A stretch of 64,000 nt of DNA from an uncultured Corynebacterium sp. (lineage in GTDB: Bacteria > Actinomycetota > Actinomycetes > Mycobacteriales > Mycobacteriaceae): NCBI RefSeq assembly GCF_946221935.1, contig NZ_CAMIGN010000004.1, forward strand, positions 62,001 to 126,000, read 5' to 3'. Shown in pieces: positions 8,559 to 16,535 of the stretch. The notes under the pieces are model-generated. The model made no database searches. It worked only from the letters and a program-made list of their open reading frames with translations, and was not told the DNA's origin. Position 1 is the stretch's first letter. Every line of letters begins with the position of its first letter. The position numbers were made by a program, and so were the translations under genes.

Positions 8559-9242
8559 ATGGCAGAAGTATCCGAAATACTATCGAGGGCAGGCATCTTC
8601 CAGGGTGTTGAACCCACCGCCGTGCGTACCCTCATCGAACAACTGGATACCGTCAAGTTTCCTCGTGGCACCACTATCTTCGACGAAGGTGAGCCGGGAG
8701 ACCAGCTGTACATCATTATCAGCGGCAAGGTGAAGCTCGCCCGCCACTCCGTTGATGGACGTGAGAACCTGCTGACCGTTATGGGACCTTCCGACATGTT
8801 CGGCGAGTTGTCCATCTTCGATCCCGGTCCTCGCACTTCCTCCGCTGTCTGCGTGACGGAGCTGCACGCGGCGTCGATGGATTCCACCATGCTGCACAAC
8901 TGGATCAGCGAGCACCCGGAGATTGCAGAGCAGCTGCTGCGTGTGCTTGCCCGCCGTCTACGCCGCACCAACAACTCCCTGGCTGATCTTATCTTCACCG
9001 ATGTTCCCGGTCGCGTGGCCAAGGCTCTGCTGCAGTTGGCGAACCGCTTCGGCACCCAAGAAGGCACCGCTCTTCGCGTCCACCACGACCTCACGCAAGA
9101 AGAGATCGCCCAGCTGGTCGGCGCGTCCCGCGAGACCGTGAACAAGGCTTTGGCCGAGTTCGCCCACCGCGGTTGGATCCGTCTGGAAGGAAAGTCGGTG
9201 CTGATCTCCGACACCGAGCGCCTGGCTAAGCGCGCCCGCTAA
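8559..9242 (+). CDS. glxR: GlxR, CRP-family cAMP-responsive global regulator
   Basis: A 227-residue CRP/FNR protein, very close to C. glutamicum GlxR through its whole length. The cyclic-nucleotide-binding domain (about 10-125) includes [18 protein letters not shown], the phosphate-binding cassette; the helix-turn-helix near the C-terminus is [21 protein letters not shown] use the ATG at 8559 because the C. glutamicum protein starts at this point; an upstream in-frame ATG at 8499 adds 20 residues with no homology. In the leader, TGTGACATAG at about 8440-8455 matches one half and the centre of a GlxR site and might be an autoregulatory site, but the other half is poor. A good terminator follows at 9275. 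Confidence 0.95.
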   Translation: MAEVSEILSRAGIFQGVEPTAVRTLIEQLDTVKFPRGTTIFDEGEPGDQLYIIISGKVKLARHSVDGRENLLTVMGPSDMFGELSIFDPGPRTSSAVCVTELHAASMDSTMLHNWISEHPEIAEQLLRVLARRLRRTNNSLADLIFTDVPGRVAKALLQLANRFGTQEGTALRVHHDLTQEEIAQLVGASRETVNKALAEFAHRGWIRLEGKSVLISDTERLAKRAR

Positions 9243-9274
9243 AGGCAACTTTTAGCCCACTGGGGTAAAAACAA

Positions 9275-9315
9275 AAGCCCCGCTAGTAATCCTCCTAGGA
9301 GTTCTAGCGGGGCTT
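9275..9315. terminator. Bidirectional terminator between glxR and the convergent MBL-fold gene
   Basis: A perfect 12-bp stem AAGCCCCGCTAG (9275-9286) and its complement (9304-9315) around a 17-nt loop, with A-rich sequence on the left and T-rich sequence on the right, so it can end transcripts from both sides. Confidence 0.85.
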
Positions 9316-9349
9316 GCTTTCGTTCAGTTACGAGTTAGCGTTCGTCGTG

Positions 9350-10180
9350 TTAGTTCTCGTCACCGCGCAGGAAACGCAACGTCACGCGAGTGGACTGTGC
9401 CGCAGCGTCACGCAGCACCGGATCGACGTCCGTGTAAATCTCGTCCACGATCTCATTGACCGAAGCATCATCGCCCAGCTTCTTTAGGGCAGCCTTGACC
9501 TGCTCCAGGCGCTGTTCACGACGGTCGATGTACTTCTGTGCCACGGCAGCCAGATCCGGCTGATCCGGACCGTGTCCTGGCAGCAGAGGCTTATCCTGGC
9601 CACGCTCGCGCAGCTTGGCCAGCGTTTCCAGATAAGCGCCCAGATCACCATCAGTTTCGGAGATCATAGTGGTGTGACGACCTGCCAGCGTATCGCCAGT
9701 GATGATGCCTTCTACGTCGGAATCATCAGTACCGCCGTTGGAGTGGATAAAGAAAGCCACGCAGTCAGAGGTGTGGCCGGGGCAGTGAACGACCTCGATG
9801 GTGGGGGTCAGGCCCTCGAAGGAGATAATCTCCCCATCCTTCAGCTCCTCACCAGCGATGCAGTACTGCTTGTCGAAGGCACGGACCGGAGCGCCAGAAA
9901 TCTGGCGGAAGCGCTGAGCTCCATTGGCGTGATCCGCGTGGCGGTGTGTCAACAGCACAGCGCCGATCTCCGCGCCACCATCGGTGGCCTTAGTGTTGAG
10001 TACGTTCAGGTGGCCCTCATCCTGCGGACCCGGATCCACCACAACAGATACTGTGTCGTTTTCTCCCTTGATTACCCAGGAGTTCGTGCCTTCCAAGGCT
10101 GCATAGCTGGGGTTCGGCGCGAGGACGACACCGACGTTCGGGGTTACGGGACGTAGTTGGCTATAAGCGGGGTGCTCCAT
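9350..10180 (-). CDS. Metallo-beta-lactamase-fold hydrolase (Rv3677c-like)
   Basis: A 276-residue MBL-fold protein with all metal-binding motifs: THRHADHANG (HxHxDH), HCPGHTSDC, GDTLAGR and a final LPGHGP. The C-terminal helical domain of about 60 residues is typical of the LACTB2/Rv3677c group. The family includes nucleases and thioester hydrolases; the substrate here cannot be told. It is the last gene of a minus-strand run with the RidA and DUF4177 genes and lies next to glxR, as in mycobacteria. Confidence 0.85.
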   Translation of the reverse strand: MEHPAYSQLRPVTPNVGVVLAPNPSYAALEGTNSWVIKGENDTVSVVVDPGPQDEGHLNVLNTKATDGGAEIGAVLLTHRHADHANGAQRFRQISGAPVRAFDKQYCIAGEELKDGEIISFEGLTPTIEVVHCPGHTSDCVAFFIHSNGGTDDSDVEGIITGDTLAGRHTTMISETDGDLGAYLETLAKLRERGQDKPLLPGHGPDQPDLAAVAQKYIDRREQRLEQVKAALKKLGDDASVNEIVDEIYTDVDPVLRDAAAQSTRVTLRFLRGDEN

Positions 10181-10208
10181 GCCTCCCAGTGTAGAACGAA
10201 CCTACAAA

Positions 10209-10676
10209 CTATGCGCTGATCTGCGCGATGATTTCTACCTCTACGGGGGCGTTCAGCGGCAGTGCGGCCACGCCGACAGCTGCGCGAGCATGCACTCCCG
10301 CCTCGCCGAAGATCTCTCCCAGCAGCTCAGAAGCGCCATTGACTACGCCGGGCTGGCCACCAAAGCCGGCGGTGGAGGCAACAAAACCGTTGACCTTTAC
10401 AATTCGTTCAATGTTTTCGATTCCCACCAGATCATCGATCGCGGCAATGGCGTTTAGTGCAGCTGTACGGGCGGCGTCATAGGCTTGCGCCTCAGTGACA
10501 TCCGCGCCGACCACGCCAGTGACAGGCAGGCTACCGTCTACGAAAGGCAATTGTCCGGAGGTGTAGACGAGGTCGCCGCTGCGCACAGCGGGGACGTAGG
10601 CGGCGACGGGTGCGGCCACCGGTGGGAGCTGCAGGCCGAGCTCTTCGAGCTTGGAACGGAAGTTCTGCTGCGCCAT
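10209..10676 (-). CDS. RidA/YjgF-family enamine/imine deaminase-like protein
   Basis: A 155-residue protein of the RidA superfamily (Rv3678c subgroup, YjgH-like), with the typical VYTSGQLPFVDG start of the fold and a final VEVEIIAQI strand. Canonical RidA proteins hydrolyse reactive 2-aminoacrylate and related imines; this subgroup is uncharacterised and often lacks the catalytic Arg, which I do not see clearly here. The gene starts 2 bp after the stop of a small DUF4177 gene, implying translational coupling, and is followed by the MBL-fold gene. Confidence 0.82.
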   Translation of the reverse strand: MAQQNFRSKLEELGLQLPPVAAPVAAYVPAVRSGDLVYTSGQLPFVDGSLPVTGVVGADVTEAQAYDAARTAALNAIAAIDDLVGIENIERIVKVNGFVASTAGFGGQPGVVNGASELLGEIFGEAGVHARAAVGVAALPLNAPVEVEIIAQISA

Positions 10677-10678
10677 GG

Positions 10679-10837
10679 TTACTGCTCCAGGGGGCGCTTC
10701 ATGTAAGCGACGTGCTGCTCGCCGGTCGGTCCGGGCAGCACGGAAACGAGCTCCCAGCCATCCTGGCCCCAGTTGTCGAGGATCTGCTTCGTCGCGTGAG
10801 TGAGCAGCGGTACGGTTACGTATTCCCAGTTAGTCAT
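10679..10837 (-). CDS. Small DUF4177-type protein
   Basis: A 52-residue ORF reading MTNWEYVTVPLLTHATKQ at the start, then ILDNWGQDGWELVSVLPG and a Lys/Arg tail. The pattern of an initial WEY strand, a central helix and DGWELVSV is characteristic of DUF4177 proteins, and the mycobacterial counterpart (Rv3678A) sits in the same place between whiB4 and the RidA gene. The gene ends 2 bp before the RidA start. Function unknown. It is a real gene despite its small size, judged by synteny and family pattern. Confidence 0.8.
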   Translation of the reverse strand: MTNWEYVTVPLLTHATKQILDNWGQDGWELVSVLPGPTGEQHVAYMKRPLEQ

Positions 10838-10863
10838 GGCCACCACCTTAGCGGTTCGGCGGT

Positions 10864-11235
10864 TTACTTAGCTGCTTTAGCTGCTTCCAGCTGGCCGGCG
10901 AAGAAGTCTGCCCAGCTGGTGATCTCGGGGTGCTTGCGCAGCAGGGCGCGGCGCTGACGCTCGGTCATGCCACCCCACACGCCGAACTCCACCTTGTTAT
11001 CCAGTGCATCAGCACGGCACTGCAGCACTACAGGGCAGTGGCGGCAGATAGCTACGGCCTTGCGCTGAGCTGCACCCTTTACAAACAACTCGTCCGGATC
11101 CACGTTGCGGCAGTGCGCCTGGGTAATCCACTCGCCGCGATTATTGAAAGACTCACGGGTCGTGATTTGTTCGGCAGGCTGGCAGGTCGGCTTCGAACCG
11201 TTGCTGACCTTTGTGTGGGCGAGCGATGCAGTCAT
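10864..11235 (-). CDS. whcA: WhiB-family iron-sulfur regulator (WhiB4/WhcA-like)
   Basis: A 123-residue WhiB protein. It has the four-cysteine set for a [4Fe-4S] cluster (one Cys in AHCRNVDPDELF, two in ICRHCPV and one in LQCRAD), the GVWGGMTERQRR turn and a basic C-terminus. DPDELFVKGAAQRKA is diagnostic of the WhiB4/WhcA subgroup, redox-responsive regulators of oxidative stress genes. I start at the ATG at 11235, which has an excellent ribosome binding site (GGAGGAGAAA directly before it); the longer in-frame form to 11349 is unlikely. Divergent from ponA2 across a 441-bp intergenic region, as in C. glutamicum (whcA next to a penicillin-binding protein gene). Confidence 0.9.
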   Translation of the reverse strand: MTASLAHTKVSNGSKPTCQPAEQITTRESFNNRGEWITQAHCRNVDPDELFVKGAAQRKAVAICRHCPVVLQCRADALDNKVEFGVWGGMTERQRRALLRKHPEITSWADFFAGQLEAAKAAK

Positions 11236-11362
11236 TTTCTCCTCCGAAACGTGCCTTTCGGCAGGGTGGCCGTCGCTCCTTGTGCGTCGGTTGTCATTTC
11301 TTACCACCAACTGCCATATGAGGCTTGCTGTAGTAGTAATTTTATTCACACGTTTTTAGAAG

Positions 11363-11378
11363 TGTCGAATACATCACA
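11363..11378. promoter_or_regulatory. Candidate GlxR binding site
   Basis: TGTCGAATACATCACA matches the GlxR consensus TGTGANNTANNTCACA at 10 of the 12 fixed positions. It lies about 130 bp upstream of whcA and 300 bp upstream of ponA2, so either gene could be the target. Confidence 0.55.
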
Positions 11379-11519
11379 TTTTGGGGGTAATTGATATCTA
11401 CGCGACACTCGTCGAGTAGGGATTCAATTAACCAGGGAAAACCTCCCACATCACACACTGCGCAAAGCGCTTTTCTTTTGACGCCCTCACGATCCCGCTG
11501 GTCAGCACTATCGGTAAAA

Positions 11520-11535
11520 CGTGTCGCACATCACA
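11520..11535. promoter_or_regulatory. Weak candidate GlxR binding site upstream of ponA2
   Basis: CGTGTCGCACATCACA matches 9 of the 12 fixed positions of the GlxR consensus, with a perfect right half and an imperfect left half. It shares the GTGTCG...ATCACA shape of the better site 157 bp away. Confidence 0.3.
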
Positions 11536-11676
11536 AACTAGCGAACTTCCTGTCCTGCACTGCACTGCGCTCCTCCCCCACGAAATGCGTATATGCAAGA
11601 GTTCAAGGATCACCCCCGACAGCTGGAATGTAGGCGTCAAAAAGAAAGGGGCGGAGGGTTGTCCGGGGCGTGGGTT

Positions 11677-13923
11677 ATGGTGATACGCGTGGAAGCACCG
11701 AAGGCATTTCTAAGACTATTCCTCGCCATCCTGGCCGGTGGCGTGCTGCTCGCCGCAGCCATCCTGCCGTTTGCCGGGGCCGGCGGCTGGGTGGTTAACG
11801 CCAGCACGGACACGATGAACTCCAATGTGAAAGACATTTCGGAGAACAACACCGTTCCGCTCCGCTCGCGGATCACAGATCGGAATGGCAAAACCATTGC
11901 CTGGGTGTACAACCAAAACCGCACCGAAGTGCCATCGGACAAGATTTCACAGGCGATGAAAGACAGCATTGTCGCTATTGAGGACCGGCGCTTCTATGAA
12001 CACGAAGGCGTGGATATCCGTGGCACCCTGCGCGCCGCGGTGGCAAATATCTCCAGTGGTGGGGTCTCCGAGGGTGCATCGACGATCAATCAGCAGTATG
12101 TGAAGAACTATCTGTGGCTGATCTCTGCGGAAAACGAGGACCAGGCAGCGGAAGCGATCGAGACTTCTCTGCCGCGTAAGCTGCGCGAAATGAAGATGGC
12201 CGGCCAGCTAGATAAGAAACTGACGAAGGACGAGATCCTGACTCGCTATCTCAACCTGGTTTCCTTCGGCAACAGTGCTTTTGGCGTTCAGGCTGCGGCA
12301 CAGACCTACTTCGGCGTCAACGCGGCAGATCTGAACGATAACCAAGCGGCATTCCTCGCCGGAATTGTGCAGTCGACTAGCGCCCTGGATCCGTATACGA
12401 ACCCCGATGGCGCAAAGGATCGACGCAACGCCGTGCTCCAGGCGCGTGTGAATTCCAAGACTCTCTCGCGGAGCGAGGCAGATGCTCTCGCTAAGAAGCC
12501 GCTGGGCGTGCTGAAGGCCCCCAAGATCCCAACTAACGGCTGCATCGGCGCAGGCGGAAGCGGGTTCTTCTGCGACTACGTTCTGGAATACCTGGACAAG
12601 AAGGGCATTCCTAAGGACGAAATCACAAAGGGCGGATACACCATTCGCACCACACTGGATCCGCAGGCACAGAAGAGCGCAGAGAAGGCGGCACGCAGCA
12701 AAGTGTCACCGACTCAGGAGGGTGTATCGGCGGCTACCGACTACTTGGCTCCCAAGGACGGCATGCACCAAGTTCTAGCCATGGCTTCCTCGCGCAAGTA
12801 CGGGTTGAATCAGGACAAGCAGCAGACTGTGCTACCACTGACGCACTCTATGCAGGGCCACGGCGCCGGATCCGTTTTCAAGATCTTTGCCGCGGCAGCT
12901 GCAATGGAAGACGGCATGGGGTTGAACACTAACCTCGCCGTTCCTGCCCGAGCGGAGGTCGAAGGCATGGGTGCAGGTGGTGCTCGCGGCTGCCCGCCAG
13001 GCAAGTACTGCGTGGAAAACGCTGGCTCCTACAAGCCGAACATGACTCTAAAAGAAGCGCTAGCGACAAGTCCGAATACGCCTTTCGTCGAGATGGCGGA
13101 GAAGGTCGGGATGAAGCGCATTGTGGATATCGCCATCAAACTGGGGCTGCGTTCCTATAAGGAAAAAGGCAGTTTCGACGGCGAGCACTCTGTGGAGGAG
13201 TACATCAAGGACAATAACCTTGGCTCCTTCGTCTTGGGTCCCACTGCCGTGGATCCACTGGAGCTCTCCAACGTTGCCGCCAGCCTCGCCGATCACGGCC
13301 GCTGGTGCGAGCCACTTCCCGTGCTAGGCATCAAGGATCGCAACGGCAAGAAGGTGGATTTCGAAGAGGCGAAATGCGAGCAAGCCATCGATAAAGATAT
13401 CGCGGATGCGCTGGCCAACGGCATGGGAAGCGATGTACAAGGCGGAACAGCTGCCGCTTCTGCGCGCGCAACGGGATGGAGCGCCCCTGTATCCGCAAAG
13501 ACCGGCACGACGGAAACCAGCTTCTCCGCCGCATTCTTAGGGTTCACCCCGGGCTGGGCTGGATCTTCCTACATCTTCAACGACGGCGGTACTGCCAAGA
13601 ATCTGTGCACGGCGCCTGTACGCCAATGTGGCAATGGCAACCTCTACGGCGGTAACGAGCCGGCACGGATCTTCTTCGAGACCTCCAAGCCGGTCATTAA
13701 CAAATACGGTGGTGGCAAGCTCCCGTCCTATAACAAGAAGTACGATGCAGGTACGAACCCCGGTAAATGGGGCGCGCCCGTAACCAACACTGGCGGAGGC
13801 GGAACCAGCACAAACAACGCAGCGCCGCCGCAGACCAACACCCCACCTCCAGAGATCAACCTGCCGCCTGAAGTTCAGCGTGGGCTCAACGATTTGAACG
13901 ATCTACTGCGCCAGTTCCAGTAG
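11677..13923 (+). CDS. ponA2: Class A penicillin-binding protein (PonA2/PBP1b-like)
   Basis: A 748-residue bifunctional peptidoglycan synthase, closely following mycobacterial PonA2. One N-terminal transmembrane helix (about residues 10-35) is followed by the GT51 glycosyltransferase domain (EDRRFYEHEGVD with the catalytic Glu, and EGASTINQQYVKN), then the transpeptidase domain with SVFK (SxxK), SPNTPF (SxN region) and KTGTTE. The PASTA domain of PonA2 is absent; instead there is a Gly/Pro/Asn-rich tail ending LNDLNDLLRQFQ. I prefer the ATG at 11677 (MVIRVEAPKAF), just before the membrane helix; an upstream in-frame ATG at 11593 adds 28 unlike residues. Paired with whcA. Confidence 0.92.
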   Translation: MVIRVEAPKAFLRLFLAILAGGVLLAAAILPFAGAGGWVVNASTDTMNSNVKDISENNTVPLRSRITDRNGKTIAWVYNQNRTEVPSDKISQAMKDSIVAIEDRRFYEHEGVDIRGTLRAAVANISSGGVSEGASTINQQYVKNYLWLISAENEDQAAEAIETSLPRKLREMKMAGQLDKKLTKDEILTRYLNLVSFGNSAFGVQAAAQTYFGVNAADLNDNQAAFLAGIVQSTSALDPYTNPDGAKDRRNAVLQARVNSKTLSRSEADALAKKPLGVLKAPKIPTNGCIGAGGSGFFCDYVLEYLDKKGIPKDEITKGGYTIRTTLDPQAQKSAEKAARSKVSPTQEGVSAATDYLAPKDGMHQVLAMASSRKYGLNQDKQQTVLPLTHSMQGHGAGSVFKIFAAAAAMEDGMGLNTNLAVPARAEVEGMGAGGARGCPPGKYCVENAGSYKPNMTLKEALATSPNTPFVEMAEKVGMKRIVDIAIKLGLRSYKEKGSFDGEHSVEEYIKDNNLGSFVLGPTAVDPLELSNVAASLADHGRWCEPLPVLGIKDRNGKKVDFEEAKCEQAIDKDIADALANGMGSDVQGGTAAASARATGWSAPVSAKTGTTETSFSAAFLGFTPGWAGSSYIFNDGGTAKNLCTAPVRQCGNGNLYGGNEPARIFFETSKPVINKYGGGKLPSYNKKYDAGTNPGKWGAPVTNTGGGGTSTNNAAPPQTNTPPPEINLPPEVQRGLNDLNDLLRQFQ

Positions 13924-13977
13924 CGTCCGGCCGACCACCACCTTCCCCAAAGAGCGCGAAGCGATACTCTGGAAGAC

Positions 13978-14970
13978 GTGAAAAAGAACTCCCGCAATGC
14001 CAATGCCGAGCCCCACAAGCAACGTTCAATTCCTGCCAGGCTGCTGGCGTGCGTGGCCGGACTTGGAGCCGCTGGCGTAGCAGTATCTGCGGCGTCATAT
14101 AGAGAAACCCTCAAGTTCCAGCTCCACGAGGTCACCGTGCCGTTGCTAGAGCCCGGCACCCTACCTGCTGATTGGGATAGCTTCCGGTTGCTACACGTAA
14201 GCGACCTGCACATGCTGGATAAGCAGCACCACAAACAGGAATGGGTTGCGGAACTCGACGAGTTGGATCCTGACCTGGTGGTCAACACCGGCGACAACCT
14301 AGGCGAAAAGGAGGGCGTACCGGGAGTTCTCCGTGCACTCGGTCCGCTACTGGAACGCCCAGGAGTGTTCGTATTCGGCAGCAATGACTATTTTGCACCG
14401 CGCCCGGTGAACCCTTTCATTTATCTGCTTGGCAAGAAGCGCAAGCCTTCCGAAGAGCAGCTGCCTTGGAAAGGTATGCGCGCCGCCTTTATCGAACGAG
14501 GCTGGCATGACGCCTCGAATGCCACGGTTGAGTTCGCTATCGACCCAGCAGCAACGGGTTCGCTTACTAGCCCTGCAAAGATCAAGCTGGCCATCGCTGG
14601 TGTGGACGACCCTCACCACGAGCTCGACGACTACTCGCAGATTGCTGGTCGTCCGAATAGTGACGCCGACCTGGCCGTTGGCCTCAGCCATTCCCCGGAA
14701 CCGCACGTTCTGGACCACTTCGCCGCTGACGGATATCAGCTGGTACTGAGCGGTCACACGCACGGTGGGCAACTGTGCCTGCCTGGTGGGCGCGCCATCG
14801 TGACGAACTGTGGCATCGACCGTAGCCGTGTGCGTGGACTATCTCGCTGGACCGAGCGCATGTGGCTGCACGTGACCAACGGGTTGGGTAACTCGAAGTA
14901 TGTGCCCTTCCGCACCTTCTGTCGACCGTCGGCAACACTGATCCACATCGTGGAGAAGCCGTCGGAATAA
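13978..14970 (+). CDS. Calcineurin-like metallophosphoesterase with N-terminal membrane helix
   Basis: A 330-residue protein with a short basic start, one hydrophobic helix (about 15-38) and a YkuE/Rv3683-type metallophosphoesterase domain. Metal ligands are visible in LHVSDLHM (DxH), VNTGDNLG (GDN), GSNDYFA (GND) and GHTHGGQ (GHTH). It starts at a GTG at 13978. Related proteins hydrolyse UDP-sugars or phosphodiesters at the membrane; the substrate here is unknown. It follows ponA2 by 54 bp in the same order as mycobacteria and is likely in the same transcript. Confidence 0.85.
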   Translation: MKKNSRNANAEPHKQRSIPARLLACVAGLGAAGVAVSAASYRETLKFQLHEVTVPLLEPGTLPADWDSFRLLHVSDLHMLDKQHHKQEWVAELDELDPDLVVNTGDNLGEKEGVPGVLRALGPLLERPGVFVFGSNDYFAPRPVNPFIYLLGKKRKPSEEQLPWKGMRAAFIERGWHDASNATVEFAIDPAATGSLTSPAKIKLAIAGVDDPHHELDDYSQIAGRPNSDADLAVGLSHSPEPHVLDHFAADGYQLVLSGHTHGGQLCLPGGRAIVTNCGIDRSRVRGLSRWTERMWLHVTNGLGNSKYVPFRTFCRPSATLIHIVEKPSE

Positions 14971-15140
14971 GCGGCGGAGAAGAAGAGGGATAACAGAGGA
15001 AAGCAAAGGAAAATGCCCTCTATACAGCCATTTTGAAAATTGTCCCCTCTGCGGGCTATAGTTGTTCGAGTTGCAGCCGTTGGCTTTGCATGAATTGCGA
15101 GGTTGCTCGCAGCTTGCAGAACTAACGTGCCGCTCCAGAC

Positions 15141-15217
15141 CGGGATATGGCGCAGCTTGGTAGCGCACCTCGTTCGGGACGAGGGGGTCGCAGGTTCAAA
15201 TCCTGTTATCCCGACCA
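15141..15217 (+). tRNA. tRNA-Pro (anticodon CGG)
   Basis: A 77-nt cloverleaf. The acceptor stem is CGGGATA/TATCCCG, the anticodon stem is CCTCG/CGAGG around the loop TTCGGGA (anticodon CGG, reading CCG), and the T-loop is TTCAAAT. CCA is encoded (15215-15217). The place after the phosphoesterase gene is conserved with mycobacteria. Confidence 0.95.
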
Positions 15218-15222
15218 AAAAT

Positions 15223-15268
15223 AGCCCTAGTCAGTGGCCTCACGCGGGTCACAGACTGGGGCTTTTTC
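15223..15268 (+). terminator. Terminator after tRNA-Pro
   Basis: Stem AGCCCTAGTC (15223-15232) pairs with GACTGGGGCT (15254-15263), with one wobble, followed by a T tract to 15268. Confidence 0.8.
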
Positions 15269-15324
15269 GTATCCTTGCGCCCCCTATCACTCACAGTGTA
15301 AGAAGTTACTAGCCCCAGAATTTA

Positions 15325-15343
15325 GTAGCCTAGCCTAACCTAA
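15325..15343 (+). promoter_or_regulatory. DtxR (iron repressor) operator upstream of the metallophore biosynthesis genes
   Basis: GTAGCCTAGCCTAACCTAA matches the DtxR consensus TTAGGTTAGCCTAACCTAA at 16 of 19 positions, including the whole right half. It lies 112 bp upstream of the first biosynthetic gene. DtxR with Fe2+ represses siderophore genes in corynebacteria, so expression under iron limitation is expected. Confidence 0.75.
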
Positions 15344-15455
15344 CCTCATCCATACGGAAGGATCGCTACCTCTGTGGGCACCGGGACTGCGTCGCAGGCA
15401 GCCCGGGACAAATGGAAACTTTCCCCTCACGAGACAAGGTTCAACAAGTACAACT

Positions 15456-16535
15456 ATGGAGCACTCAGCCAATTCCGGCCCATCGCTACGCATCCTTACT
15501 CGTAGCGATCTCGCAGACATCGAACTCCCTCCCGAACAAGTCATCCGTGCCGTCGAAGACGGCTACCTCGCTCTGGAATCCGGAGCCTCCCGCTGCCCTA
15601 CGAAAATGATGATCGACCTCCCCGTAGAGAGCCGCGACTCCATCGCCTTTTCTATGCTCGGTTTCGACGCCGCGCGAGATCTCGTCGGATACAAGACTTC
15701 ATACCGCAAAGGCAGCGACAACCGAGACCAGTACTACACCACAATTACCCTGTACGATGACGAAAGCGGTCTGCCTTATACCCTCATGGACTGCCAGAAA
15801 GTCGGCGCCTCTCGCACCCCGGCAACCACCGCGCTCATCGCTCGCGAGTGTGCGCGCGCAGACGCCACCTCCGTCACGATGCTCGGAACCGGACTGCAGA
15901 GCACGAACACGCTGGCATATCTGCTCACGGTCCTGCCGAATCTCCAGAATCTCCGCCTCCACGGCACGCACCGTGAAGGTATCAAGGACACACTGAGCAT
16001 TCTGCGTCGCTGGTTCCCGGACCGCTCCGTCGAACTCATCGGAAACGCCAGATCACTGGTTAACACGAGTTCAGAAAGCAACTCTGCCGCTGTAACCTCA
16101 GCCCGCGACATCATCACCCCGGACGCCGACGCCGTACGCGAAGCAGTCTCGACCAGCGACATCACCGTGGTGGCGTCAGGTCGCGCTTGGCACCCAAAGA
16201 TCCATACCAGCTGGATTCCCGAAGGCGGACTGTTGATCTCTGTTGCGTCGAAGGGCGTAGCCGATGGCGCTGTTGCGGAGGCCGACCGTGTTATCGCAAC
16301 CAGCCAAGGGCAGTTCGACCTCGTCGGCCAGAGGCTCCTCCAGGGGCGCGATGTGCAACTCGACGCCACACTCCCTTCCATCCTCGCCGGCCAGATTCCG
16401 GGTCGTACCAGCGACTCTGAACGCATTTTCGCCTTTTGCAGCGGAATGATCATCACAGACATTCCCGTAGCTCACGAACTCGCTGTGCGGGCGTTTTCCG
16501 CAGGAAGGGGAAGTGAGGTCGGACTGTGGAGTTAG
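15456..16535 (+). CDS. SbnB-like NAD-dependent opine/ornithine-cyclodeaminase-family dehydrogenase
   Basis: A 359-residue protein of the ornithine cyclodeaminase/mu-crystallin family. The Rossmann motif MLGTGLQSTNTL begins at about residue 142, after an N-terminal dimerisation region containing VGYKTSYRKGSDNR, where the family binds its substrate. SbnB of staphyloferrin B synthesis oxidatively hydrolyses an N-(amino-carboxyethyl)glutamate to 2,3-diaminopropionate and 2-oxoglutarate. Here it could do the same or run in the reverse, opine-forming direction; the sequence does not decide. It is the first gene of a tightly packed set: its last 10 bp overlap the next gene. The ribosome binding site is weak. 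A DtxR box lies upstream. Confidence 0.75.
   Translation: MEHSANSGPSLRILTRSDLADIELPPEQVIRAVEDGYLALESGASRCPTKMMIDLPVESRDSIAFSMLGFDAARDLVGYKTSYRKGSDNRDQYYTTITLYDDESGLPYTLMDCQKVGASRTPATTALIARECARADATSVTMLGTGLQSTNTLAYLLTVLPNLQNLRLHGTHREGIKDTLSILRRWFPDRSVELIGNARSLVNTSSESNSAAVTSARDIITPDADAVREAVSTSDITVVASGRAWHPKIHTSWIPEGGLLISVASKGVADGAVAEADRVIATSQGQFDLVGQRLLQGRDVQLDATLPSILAGQIPGRTSDSERIFAFCSGMIITDIPVAHELAVRAFSAGRGSEVGLWS

Larger units (their letters stand above)
11236..11676. promoter_or_regulatory. Divergent whcA-ponA2 intergenic region
   Basis: No gene is supported here. The region holds a good GlxR-type palindrome (11363-11378), a weaker one (11520-11535), and two copies of the dispersed GGCGTCA motif (11471-11485 on the minus strand, 11633-11648 on the plus strand). 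Short ORFs in it look like chance. Promoters for both genes must lie here, but I cannot place them firmly. Confidence 0.6.
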
